From: Vermamoeba vermiformis
Lineage: Eukaryota; Tubulinea; Echinamoebida
NCBI GenBank assembly: GCA_045837725.1
Contig: JBEWZL010000257.1
Location: forward strand, 248,001 to 312,000
Direction: 5' to 3'
Length of the DNA stretch: 64,000 bases
Numbering within the stretch: position 1 is the stretch's first letter; the number at the start of each line of letters is the position of its first letter. Made by a program: the position numbers and the translations under genes. This document shows, in pieces, positions 43,919 to 54,864 of the stretch. The notes under the pieces were generated by a model. The model searched no databases. It worked only from the letters and a program-made list of their open reading frames with translations, and was not told where the DNA came from.

Positions 43919-46013
43919 ATGGAAAAGAACACGAAAGACAAGAAAAAATCGAAATTAAAATCTGAATATGTCAATACGGTAGAAATTGTGCCATTTGGGC
44001 AGTCCATATTCGATTATAATGAATTGGTGGTAACTGTCTTCACACATCTACCAATCTTGGAGATATTTAATGTTAGAACTGTTTGCAAAAAGTGGAATTT
44101 ATTGGCAGAAGATGCTACGATATGGAAAGGCGTCATATTAACTGAGTTTGGTAATAACTGAAAAACTTACAAAATATTTTTAATATCTGTAACTGGTCTA
44201 GATAAATAGGACTAACAAGCCAATATATTAGGTATATTTATTGGCCCTGAATATCGTAAAATAATTAACAATAGTTCTGGAGTGGATTTGCGACGTGCCG
44301 TTAAAGATCCGTTCTTTGCGCGAACTGTAAGGACATTATTAACTTATAATATCGTTACTTACATATTTTAGCTGTTCCCTATGGACAATAATCTCGGGGA
44401 TAATGAACTTAGGCCATCCGTGTTTGGAATTCCAGAGTCAGCCTCGAAAGAAGCGCTGATTGGTCAATTATTTTCTAGCAAACCAATCTGGCGATCTCCA
44501 TGCCTCACGAATTACAAGTCTAAATCAAACAGTAGCTGGTTGTATATGCTACCTCAATTTCAGCGCCACAACTACCCGCAAGCAGACTCGTTATTTACGC
44601 AATTGTTTTTTAGCGTAATTATTGAGCGAATGATGGAGCCGAAAGATTTTTGGGACAGCCTAATGGAACGAGCAAAATCAGAAGACAGATCCAAGTAAGT
44701 TCGGACAACTTAAGCTTATGACCCGTATTAAGATTGAATTAATTGGTTGAAATATAATAGAGTAATCGTAATTATATGTCAATGGATAGCGAATTATAAT
44801 TGGTCAAAATTCGCGCAAATTTTGGATCCGCTTTTGGCGCAGTTTTTAGAGACCGCTACAACCGATGAGAAATATCAGATTGAACACGCACAGTACTTAG
44901 CTGTAAGTAGGCGGGACCTATTTACTAAAATATTGATATTTAATCTGTTATATAGACACTAAGTAGAGAATATGATTGGCAAAAACATGATCAGCCGTTC
45001 ATCGACAAAATGAGCGCCGAACAAAAAAAAGCGTTTCCAGCGAATATTAAACCAAAATTATTACAACAGCCGATAGACATATTGAATATACCTCCCAAAG
45101 AGATGGTATGTTAATTAAAACGGTTCACACGTACGTTTAATTAACATAATTAATGCGTACTTAGGCCAAGCAAGTCGCATTAGTGGAACAAAGACATTTC
45201 CGCAAACTTTCATTTGATTTTTTTATGCGTAATGATTGGAATGACGAGCCAAGCGCCCAACGGTTTAACAAGGTATAGTTCAGAATTATAATAACGATAT
45301 GCTCATTTCATAATATTATCCACTAATAGATGATGTTGGGGTTTGCGCACTGGATTTTATTTCAACCTACGGCTGACAAACGATACGAAGCAATTGTGTA
45401 TTTGATCAAATTAGCCCACGAGTTGGTTACTCTACGATGCACATTTGGCGCGTTGTTAATAATATCCGGCTTGCATATCGCTCCTGTATTCCGCTTATTG
45501 TCCCTCAAAAAAGTAAGTCACCGACCCCCATAGATTGCTCAGAAAAATGACATTTTGACACTTTGACACTGAGAACCGTTTGACACCCAGGATTAATTAA
45601 ACGTTTGTTTAAAGGCAACAAAGAAGTATGAAAGAGAATACAATGTGGTTGATATACTAACGAGCTCTGCGATGGGCTTTAAAAAGTTGCGCCGCTTTCA
45701 AGACGCATCCATTGGTCAAGCGACTGTTCCTTTTGTAGTCATAGCACTCAAGGACCTTTCGTTCACTGAAGAAGGAAATGCAAACACTATAGGCGATCTT
45801 ATTAATATTGATAAGGCCGCTTCGATCCTGTCAACCATTGGTTATGTGATGCAATTTCAGCTCGTGCCTTATTTGTTCGAGCCAATTGAACCGTTGCAGC
45901 AGCTGTGGGATCACTTTGCCGAGGCTACAAATATGACCGAAGATGAGCTGTTTATGCGCAGCTTAACTATTCAACCTCGTGTTGAGAAAGAGAACGATAA
46001 CAATGCCAAATGA
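43919..46013 (+). CDS. F-box / RasGEF-N / RasGEF fusion protein
   Basis: About nine exons give roughly 580 residues. Residues ~30-80 form an F-box (YNELVVTVFTHLPILEIFNVRTVCKKWNLLAEDATIWKGV). A RasGEF N-terminal motif follows (PKDFWDSLMERAKSEDRSK, then VIVIICQWIANYNWSKFAQILDPLLAQFL). The catalytic Cdc25-homology domain comes last: IPPKEMAKQVALVEQRHFRKLS, WILFQPTADKRYEAIVYLIKLAHELVTLRCTFGALLIISGL, SPVFRL-like APVFRL, VPFVVIALKDLSFTEEGN and LINIDKAASILSTIGYVMQFQ. RasGEFs load Ras with GTP; the F-box would recruit SKP1/CUL1, which suggests either ubiquitylation of a Ras-pathway partner or regulated turnover of the GEF. The gene sits between the two P450 pairs on the same strand. The start is the first ATG, in a Lys-rich leader (MEKNTKDKKKSK). 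Confidence 0.88.
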
Positions 46014-46391
46014 ATGGATGCACGAAGTAAAGCAGCAATGTAAGCTCGACGATCTGTTCCGCTGAAGAGATGCATCAAGCAGGACAGAAAATAGTAAGTG
46101 TTAATAATATGCATATTATACTAGCTCGTTACTAAACTTTAATAATTGCCAAGCGTCGGATCCAGGATAGATCTTTCTAATGCAAGCGACCTCGCTTGGC
46201 TTGTGGCTTCTTTTGTGTTGCACGTTGCGTTTAAGTATGATTTTGATAAGTGATCAGATTGTTCCGAGCTCAAGGCCAAATCCGGAATTTATGGACGAAC
46301 TTTTTTTACGAGGCTCAATTTGGATCCATAAAATAAATTCAGGTTTAATTAGTCGCAACAGAAGAGCACATGTTGTAGTACGATAAAACGG
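46014..46391. other. Intergenic, RasGEF gene to P450 copy 3
   Basis: A 378-bp spacer. A short frame at 46180-46386 starts with a hydrophobic run but is neither conserved nor linked to an exon, and I do not accept it as a gene. No repeat seen. Confidence 0.5.
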
Positions 46392-48203
46392 ATGTGGTTC
46401 GTAGTAATCGTCGGAGCAATTGCAGTGGCTTTAGTGCTGCTCAAACTGTTCAGAAATGACAAATATAAGCACTTTAAAGGTTTAACAGTGAGCCAAATAA
46501 TGTTTAAAAAGGGGCTAATCCCCCACGAATACTTAGCGCAGATCAAGGAACCTTTTGTAAAATTCGAGACTCCTGTATTCACCGCTATTATGGCTCAAGA
46601 TATTGACAGCGCGAAGGTAAGTATATTAAAAATAATATAGCCCTTTAATTCCGAATCTAGTTGATTCTCTCGGACCAAGAAACATTTCCGAAAACAGATC
46701 TCGTTGATATCGCCAACAGTATGATCCATATAATTAAAAATGCCATTTTAATGGTGAATGGAGACCAGTGGAGGTACACTAAGCTCAAACTAAATTATTT
46801 CGATTTCTGATCTCTCTTCTTGACAGACGCTATCGCAATGTCTTATCACCTCCTTTCCACTTTGATGCTGTAAAGCAATGGATACCCGACTTTTACGACA
46901 TTACGGTGGAACTGATGAATCATTGGAAGCCGATTGCAAACAAGCCAATCGACATTACTTACTGGATGCCTCTCTTCACTTTTGACGTGCTGGGTGTAAC
47001 CGTGTTGAGTCGCAGATTCAATTCAATGAACGGCGGCGACTCTGATCTTACAGCCTTGAAGACTATGACAGATCTCGCTGGTTTACCTTCAACTTATATC
47101 TTGGGCGTCGTAAGCGAGCTTTTAACGCACTGTAAACTTCCAATAATTTACTTATTACTTGTAGCTTGAGCGATGGACTGGTTTGAACTTGAACAAAAAG
47201 CTGAACAAAGCATGCCAAGTGATCGAAACTGCCATAATTGACATCGTTAATGTACGACACTAATAGTACTCTGATCTTCAATTACTGACCTGTCGCTGCA
47301 GTCCAAGCGCACTCAAAAGTCAGTGGAAGGCAAGTTCGATTTGGTCGATGTCATGGTTCAAGCTCATGATCCGAAGTGGACTGAGAACGAGGTACGACAA
47401 CTCACTTGACACGTGCCACATTAAAATTGACACATTACCTATTGACGCAGTTGTTGTGCAATGCTGTGATCATGTTCAGTGCAGGCTACGAGACAACATC
47501 AACAGCGCTGACATGGTTGTTCTTCCATTTGACACAGAACTTGCACGTGCAAGACAAGCTTGTTGAAGAAGTCAATCGTGTTTTGCAAGGTCAGCCAATC
47601 AAGTACGAGCACATGAAAGATGTAAGAGGTGCCTAGTTAGTCATGTTGAAGTGCTAATATCGTGTGTAGTTGACGTACTTGAGCAAAGTGATCAAAGAGA
47701 ACTTGCGACTTCAACCACCAGTTACGACCTTGTTCACGCGAAGTGTGGCTCACGACGTTGAATACAAGGGACTGGTTATTCCTAAAGACGTAGGCTTTGA
47801 ACGTAATACCGTGGTTAGAGTGTTAATGTGTGTCTTGTAGAGTCGCTGTGGTGTCAACATCTTCGCCATTCACCGTTCACCCGAGTACTGGGACAATCCA
47901 GAAGAGTTCAATCCCGATCGATTCGACAAGCCCACCATTCCATTTGCATTCATGCCTTTCTCATTGAAACAGCGTGCTTGGTACGTCCGTTCATTCTGTT
48001 CAAAACTTCACTTTCTGACACGTGTCATTGTTTTGTTTGACAGTTTGGGCAATCAGTTCTCACTCGTGGAGCAGACTGTCTTCGTCGCAACATTACTGCA
48101 GCACTTTAAAGTCACGTCACTCGACTTTTTTGCGCCACAGACCGCGAACAATCCTATTGTGAACCAACTCTCGGGCCTCAAAGTCAACCTCGCGCCAGTG
48201 TAA
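46392..48203 (+). CDS. Cytochrome P450 (cluster copy 3)
   Basis: About ten exons, roughly 480 residues. Signal anchor MWFVVIVGAIAVALVLLKLF, then PHEYLAQIKEPFVKFETPVFTAIMAQDIDSAK, a stretch almost identical to copy 4. The I-helix reads AGYETTSTAL, the K-helix ENLR, then FNPDRF, and haem loop PFSLKQRACLG, with the Gly-to-Lys change and the split Cys codon (intron at about 47983-48042). The C-terminus is NNPIVNQLSGLKVNLAPV. The intron at 47625-47670 is identical base for base to the equivalent intron of copy 4. Copies 3 and 4 thus form a younger pair than the cluster as a whole. Confidence 0.93.
48016..48027. repeat. Palindrome TGACACGTGTCA
   Basis: Perfect copy in the haem-loop intron of P450 copy 3. 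The equivalent site in copy 4 is degraded, and a one-mismatch copy lies at 47407-47418 in another intron of copy 3. Confidence 0.7.
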
Positions 48204-48692
48204 ATAATAGCTGCTAAATTTATGAGGGTTAACTAGCCGATTTCATTAAACTTACGGAGATACTGCAATAATCCTTTGCCTAAGTACAGTTTAAGTTGGT
48301 CCGAATTAAATTTTCGGGCTGAATATTGAGGAAAAGTCCGGTAGTACCATCAATATGCGTCGCTAAAAATACTATCTTATTTTCTTTCTTAGCTATAGTC
48401 CTGGGACTTCAAACAATCCGCAATATTTATCGTAATAACTTACGCAGATGAAATCTCCGTAGTAATTACGCCGGAGGTATTATTATCCTGCTCCGAGTAC
48501 AATTTTAGCAACCATGCCTTCGTCGTAATATTTAAAGAGTTTGTCACCAAACTTCTCATACAAATTCTCCAGGAAGTTAATGTTCCGGATCGGAATCTGG
48601 TGCGCGGTTCACAAAAAGTTATTACGGCAGAAGGATTTGTGAACATTCAATTTGTCAACTAAAATTTACAGCTCAACACCAGCACTAACCAG
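48204..48692. other. Intergenic, P450 copy 3 to copy 4
   Basis: A 489-bp spacer, the longest between cluster members. It contains the local inverted repeat CTCCG...CGGAG near 48452-48477. A minus-strand frame at 48440-48646 has no recognisable protein. No gene called. Confidence 0.5.
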
Positions 48693-50496
48693 ATGTGGAT
48701 CGCAGTAGTTGTTGGTGCAGCGGCGGTTGCCTTGGTACTTCTAAAATTCTTAGGAAATGATAATTACAAGCACTTCAAAGGCCTTTCAATGCGTCAAATA
48801 ATGTTTGGCAAGGGACTCATCCCGCACAAATACTTGGCGCAGATCAAGGAGCCATTCGTAAAATTCGAGACTCCTGTATTCACCGCTATTATGGCTCAGG
48901 ATATTGATAGCGCGAAGGTTAGTTATTATCGAGGCAATACTTTACTAATTAGCGCGTAGTTTATCCTTTCAGATCAAGAAGCGTTTCCGAAAACAGATCT
49001 CAAGGGAGTGGCTCAAAGCGTCGTTCATTTGATGAAAAATGCCATCGTAACTGTAAACGGAGACCAGTGGAGGTACACTAAGCTCAAACTAAATTATTTC
49101 AATTTCTGATCTCACTTCTTGCCAGACGCTATCGCAATGTCTTATCACCTCCTTTCCACTTTGATGCTGTAAAACAATGGATACCTGACTTTTACAGCCT
49201 TACTATGGAGCTTATGAACCATTGGAAACCCATCACGAACAAGCCAATCGATATTACTTACTGGATGCCGCTCTTCACCCTCGATGTTCTTGGCGTCACT
49301 GTCTTGAGTCGTAGATTTAACTCGATGAACGGCGAAGAGGAATCTGATCTCCATGCTATGAAGACAATGTTGGATCTCGTTGGCATGCCTTCGACATTCA
49401 TCTTGGGCGTAGTAAGCACTTACTCGTTGCTTCTAAATATGGCTAACTTATTCGTTTAATTATAGCTCGAGCGATGGACTGGTTTGAACTTGAACAGACA
49501 GCTCAACAAATCTTGTTATAAGATTGAGACAGCACTGAATGACATTATAAACGTACGGTTAGATCACGTCCATTGACGCGCAATTACTCACATTTACTGC
49601 AGTCCAAGCGCACTCAAAAGTCAGTGGAAGGCAAGTTCGATTTGGTTGATGTCATGGTTCAGGCTCATGATCCGAAGTGGACTGAGAACGAGGTACGAAA
49701 ACTCACTTGACACGTGTCATTCATTGAATTAATAATCTTGCTGGCAGTTGCTATGTAATGCCTTGATTATGTTCAGCGCCGGTCACGAGACAACATCGAC
49801 AGCGCTGACATGGTTGTTCTACCACTTGACTCAGAACTTGCACGTGCAAGACAAGCTTGTTGAAGAGGTCAATCGTGTCTTGCAAGGCCAACCTATCAAG
49901 TACGAGCACATGAAAGATGTAAGAGGTGCCTAGTTAGTCATGTTGAAGTGCTAATATCGTGTGTAGTTGACGTACTTGAGCAAAGTGATCAAAGAGAACT
50001 TGCGACTTCAACCGCCCATCACGACCTTGTTCACGAGGACTGTAGCACATGATATCGAATACAGGGGACTGGTTATTCCAAAGGGCGTAAGTGTTATTGA
50101 TAGTATCGCTCTAAATTAGTCTTAACTCTTGCTCTAGAGCAGCACAGGCGTGAATATTTATGCGATTCATCACTCGCCCGAGTACTGGGACAATCCAGAA
50201 GAGTTCAATCCTGATCGATTCGACAAGCCCACCATTCCATTTGCATTCATGCCTTTCTCATTGAAACAACGTGCTTGGTACGTCCGTTCATTCTCCTGAA
50301 AACATTCACTTTCTGACTCATTGTTTTGTTTGACAGTTTGGGCAATCAGTTCTCACTCGTGGAGCAGACTGTCTTCGTCGCAACGTTCTTGCAACTTTTT
50401 AGAGTCAAGTCACTCGATTTCGTTGCGCCACAGACCGCGAACAATCCTATTCTCAACCAGCTCCCGGGACTCAAAGTCAACATCACAGCGCTGTAA
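48693..50496 (+). CDS. Cytochrome P450 (cluster copy 4)
   Basis: Same ten-exon plan. Signal anchor MWIAVVVGAAAVALVLLKFL; FETPVFTAIMAQDIDSAK; DITYWMPLFTLDVLGVTVLSRRFNSMNGEEE; I-helix AGHETTSTAL; K-helix ENLR; FNPDRF; haem loop PFSLKQRACLG with the shared Lys and the split Cys codon (intron at about 50279-50336). It ends LPGLKVNITAL. It is nearly identical to copy 3 in several exons and in two introns, while other introns have diverged, which points to recent duplication followed by patchy gene conversion. It is the last P450 of the run; the next gene is convergent. Confidence 0.93.
49708..49719. repeat. Palindrome TGACACGTGTCA
   Basis: Perfect copy in the intron before the I-helix exon of P450 copy 4. 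Copy 3 has TGACACGTGCCA at the same place. Confidence 0.7.
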
Positions 50497-50568
50497 CATT
50501 ACCACGCTCTTCATCGTAATAAATGTATCGTAGATGAACTTACGCGTCCGCTTTACTTGAATCGTTGG

Positions 50569-51826
50569 CTAGTCAGTGTATAAGATCTTCTTAGACTTTT
50601 TTGACATCGACATTTCATCGTCGCGGCAATACTCGACGTGATCGCGCTGGGGCTGCTGATGGATGACCATCATTGGGTGCGTGCCTTCAAAGTGCTGCGA
50701 GGCAAGAGGTTCACATGACTCGCAAAAGTCATAGTCTAAGCACACCTGAAACGCTGTGAGTAGCTGCATATTGTGGCTGGAAATGTCGTAGCGTGTCAAC
50801 TTACCGCGCATCTGTAGCGCATGCCATAACTCATGCCCCATCTACAAATGTCGCAGAAACACGCGTGGTAGTTCAGGGCTGGCAGCGGAATGACGTTGTG
50901 GCCCCAGTGTTTGTCTTGGACAGCCGTCGATGAGTAGCACTTGGCGCATAATTCACCGGAGTCAAAGGCCCTGCAAGTCAAGCAAGCGTGCGGCCAATCA
51001 TCCGTGCCAAGGGTCACATGGTACGCGTTATTGCACTCCATGCAGTCGATTGTAGTATCTTCTATGCTCTTTTCGAGCTTTACCTCGGCCTTCACCACAC
51101 GATAGATCACATGACGCGCAAATTCTGCAGTTGTCACGCACGTGTCACAGAGGTAGATCTGCTGATCCGTAGCACTTCTGTTCGTCGGATATTGAAGGGC
51201 AACTGCACATTTTGCGCACGTAGGCTTGACGAGATCATCTTCGAAGCGATTATCGATTCTGTAACGGATCTTCGTGTTGCCCGGGCGATTGTAGTACTTG
51301 AGCAGCAGGTGATTTTTGAAATGACCGTGTTTTTCATAGCAAGTCTGGCAGCACGTAAAATCCTCGCAGTACCAGCAGTTGTAGGCATAACTAGCAATAG
51401 GGAAGCCCTTGCATAAAGTACAGGTCCATAGATGTGCCTTGGTGAATTCTGTCAGTCAATCCGGATTTGAGTCATTCAAGAAAAAATCAATTCTTTAAAA
51501 GCCGAAAATGTATGATAGACTAAAATATATTATAATAATACATATAAAAGACATCTTACCTTCGCAAACATTTCTTGAAAGCGAATTTTCCAATCAGAAG
51601 TATTGTTGCTGACACTTAAATCATTTGCTCCAGCTCTTTGGTCATACAATATGCGCCACAAATTAATTTTGTTGCTTTTTTCGAGCTGTAATTTGTTGCA
51701 GGAAGTGAAATTCACCAAGTCTTTGATTGTCAGCTTTAATAGGATTTCTTGCTGAATATCAGAAGGCAAATCGAGCCAATGTTCAAACGTAGCTAATGGT
51801 TGATATTCCATGACACTTGTTGTCAC
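50569..51826 (-). CDS. F-box protein with several ZZ-type zinc fingers
   Basis: About three to four exons give roughly 370 residues. The N-terminus has an F-box (LDLPSDIQQEILLKLTIKDLVNF, NLWRILYDQ). The rest is a series of Cys/His-rich modules: CTLCKGFP then NCWYCEDFTCCQTCYEKHGHFKNH; CAKCAVALQ then LCDTC; DCMECNNAYH then CLTCRAFDSGELCAKCYS with HWGHN; and CDICRWGMSYGMRYRCAVCLDYDFCESC with HFEGTHPMMVI. The first, third and last modules have the CxxC...CxxC...C-x2-C...H-x-H order of ZZ fingers, which bind protein N-termini or SUMO in known cases. An SCF substrate receptor reading targets through ZZ fingers is a fair inference. The first intron uses an unusual AAG acceptor (CACCAAG|GCACATC). It converges on P450 copy 4. 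Confidence 0.83.
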
Positions 51827-52030
51827 CTGATCTGGTTCAAATTCACGAATATGTTTCGTTTTCGATTTTTTTTGGTGGCAGAATCTTCGGGCTTGTATTC
51901 CTTTAGATTCGCATGGAATAACATAATTTAATCCATTACGCGTGTTGTCTGTTTATTGCTTCCTGATCATACTAAAGTGGAGACAATTGACCTACAGCCG
52001 GAATAGATCTGAAGTTTGTTATAACGCAAA

Positions 52031-54648
52031 ATGGAGAGCAGTCGCGAAGAGTATAGTGACAAAGTTAGGAAACCAAAAGACAAAACAAAGAAATTAAAAG
52101 AGAAGATCAACGTCTCACGCAGAAATTCGATCAAATCTGCTCGTGGTTCTGGTTTCTGGACTTTATGGTTAAAATATAATTATCCCGATCCTTCTCCTAT
52201 AGTACGCAATATTAAATAGGATTAAATAGAATTTATCTGATTTTTAACGAATTATTTTGCAATTAGGAAGTTGATCCGTCGTTTTCGATACACGACGTAA
52301 AAGGAGTCATTCAACGCTCTGAAGAATTCGATATAGATGTGCGTAGTTAATATTAAATGCTGCTCTTTTTGTGTTAATGAATTACCAGGACGTGAAACCC
52401 GGCAGTATTTTATTATCCCACGAGGGAAAGCCGCTGCATCCGAGATCCGTGGTCAAAGACATATTAAAAGGTACTTAAAACAATATAATAATAATTATAT
52501 AATTTTTATACTTGGATCTGATGAATATTCTTGCTAGATAACGATGAAATTAGTCTATCTATTTGTCTGCCCGGTCAAACAATTTCAAACGGCATCAACG
52601 GCAGCACCAACAACATATCAACGCCTAATAGTGGTAGTCCTGATATGAATGGCATTCGAAAAAGTGTCGGATCTGCAGCGGAAGGAGGATTATCGCCGCA
52701 AGCATCATTAGCCTTGCCTTCAAACGGCACGCCAGCCCCACAATATGTAGACGCAGAGTTATTACGACAGACGTTAAAATCGATTAATAGACGCTTGGAA
52801 AAAATAGAAACGAAGCTCGAATACAAAAACAATTATTTCGATCTGGCAGCAAAAGATATGCGACTGTTATTAGCGGCGCTGAAGCCACGTATTATCGGCT
52901 TTGATGACAGCATTAATAAGGAGATATTTTTGAAGCACCGATTCACGCTTGAAGGGCACACTGGTCCCGTGAACAGTTTGGCGCAGAAAGATGGTTTGTT
53001 GTACTCTGGATCTGACGACAATACTATTCAGGTACGAAAATACATAGCTTATATTATACTATTATTTCATTTTTATGCCATTTTATCGTTGATCAACCAT
53101 TAGAAAAAGTCGGTACAAAATTCTTGGAATATAAATTATTATTAATTTAAAGGTATCCAAGCTATTATTAACGTGATTTGATAGGTCTGGGACATATCTA
53201 CCGGCAAACATCGTCAAACATTAAATGCGCACAACAAGAGCGTGCGATCCATTACCATTCACAATGAACTGTTGATTAGCGCTTCGGACGATGAGACTAT
53301 CAAGGTACGTATTCAATATTAATAGTAAATTTATATCTAATCATGCTCGTGTAGCTCTGGGACGTCGAATCATTGAAATGCACGAACACGATCCAGCTCG
53401 AAAAGAACGCGTGTGAAGTGAAAGCTTCGTCCAAATATCTCATCGCTGGATTTTTCCGCTCAGTCAAAGTACGACACTGCTTTAATATAAGAAGTTAAAA
53501 TAATAATACTGACGTACTTTGTAGCTGTGGGACTTGAACACGGGCCAGTTAGAAAAAGAAATTGAGGGCATGAATCACTGGGTGCGCTCAGTGCGTGTGG
53601 CGAATGGTTATTTGTTCTGCGGCGGTAGAAATCAAATTACGGTACGTGCGATTATCATTCGTTATTTTTTAAGTTTAAAAATATTATGTTTTTATGACAC
53701 AAGAAACCATATATAGTTGCTAGCAATTATACTTAGGATCGTAATATTTTATTTATATGGCGAAATTTTCTTCTCGTAATCGACATTTCTTACGTAATTC
53801 CTTTGTGGATCTTATTTATCCAACGTCTCAAATCAACTTAATAGGACTAACCACTATTGTTGTACTAGGTGTGGGACATGTTGAACTTCAAGCTGATGAA
53901 AACACTCGAGTCGAATTGCGGCAGCATTTATTCGATGGTGCAGCACGGCAATTTGTTGTTCTGGTACGTGCCACATGATTTAACTAAATATAGTACTATA
54001 GTACATATTATACTATATTATACTATATTATACTATATTATGCTATTGTACTATATTATACTATATTGTAATGGTATTGCCAGTCATGTCTTTATTAACT
54101 TTTGGTGTAGTGCCACGTACGAAAACACGATCAATATCTTCGACATGCGGACGTGGGAGTGCGAGCGGTTATTGACAGGTCACACGGGCTCAGTCTACGG
54201 CCTCGTCGTGCACGGCAACAAATTGTATTCGAGCTCTTACGATACGTCCATCAGAGTACGTATTAATTTTATCGGATCTATTATTAGTTCCGCAGGCGAT
54301 GTCTTATTGCCCTATATGATTATTTTTTAGTTTTAAATGTAGACATCGAAGAAAAGTTATTTTTTAGCGGCGGATCCAGACTAGGATCTTGATTTCCAGT
54401 TTTATAATAGTGCTAATAATGATTAATTGCATAGATCTGGGACTTGAATAATTTACAATGCTTGCAACGAATTCCTGCTCATTCAAACAGAATTGAAGCA
54501 CTTGTCGGTGACGGAAATAACCACATCTGCAGTGGATCGCTAGATAGAACCGTGAAGGTAAGTATACGTTGTTAAGTAATACTGTGGTATTAAGTATATG
54601 AATTGAATTATTTTTCTAACGCAGATCTGGCGAGATAATCGAGTGTAA
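52031..54648 (+). CDS. Ubiquitin-like / coiled-coil / WD40 protein (copy A)
   Basis: About eleven exons give roughly 515 residues. The Lys-rich start (MESSREEYSDKVRKPKDKTKK) leads to a beta-grasp-like segment (FWTLWLKYN, SFSIHDVKGVIQRSEEFD, GSILLSHEGKPLHPRSVVKDIL), which resembles a ubiquitin-like fold. A Ser/Asn-rich linker and a short coiled coil (LRQTLKSINRRLEKIETKLEY) follow. Seven WD40 blades end the protein, beginning FTLEGHTGPVNSLA...GSDDNTIQ and ending IWRDNRV. Each intron in the propeller falls just before the (V/L/I)WD of the next blade, so exons equal blades. The propeller type resembles those of TRAF7 and myosin heavy-chain kinases. It is a scaffold or ubiquitin-pathway adaptor by inference. 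Copy B follows directly downstream. Confidence 0.85.
53991..54070 (+). repeat. Intronic tandem repeat, TACTATATTA units
   Basis: About five imperfect copies of the decamer lie in an intron of the WD40 copy A gene. The run is AT-only apart from single C bases. It is absent from the equivalent intron of copy B. Confidence 0.8.
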
Positions 54649-54864
54649 ATGGATCCGCTAAAAAAATGCGAAATTGTAATTATAGTTGCGTAAATATTAT
54701 TTATTTGTACTCCTTAGTGTATAAATGATAGAGTCCAATGTATTAATAGTAAAATGAATCAAATGTCAACTTGTTAACCAATTTTTTTGTATTTTCTAAC
54801 GGCCGTTATCAAACAACAAAAGGCCGCCTAATTTAATTGTAAATATTATATATTTATATTAAAT

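Noticed and set aside
46180-46386. Short frame with a hydrophobic start between the RasGEF gene and P450 copy 3
   Set aside because: No homology, no conserved exon border and no similar sequence upstream of the other P450 copies.
40028-50496. The P450/RasGEF run as a biosynthetic gene cluster
   Set aside because: Only P450 paralogues and a signalling gene are present; no synthase, transferase or transporter accompanies them, so tandem duplication explains the run.
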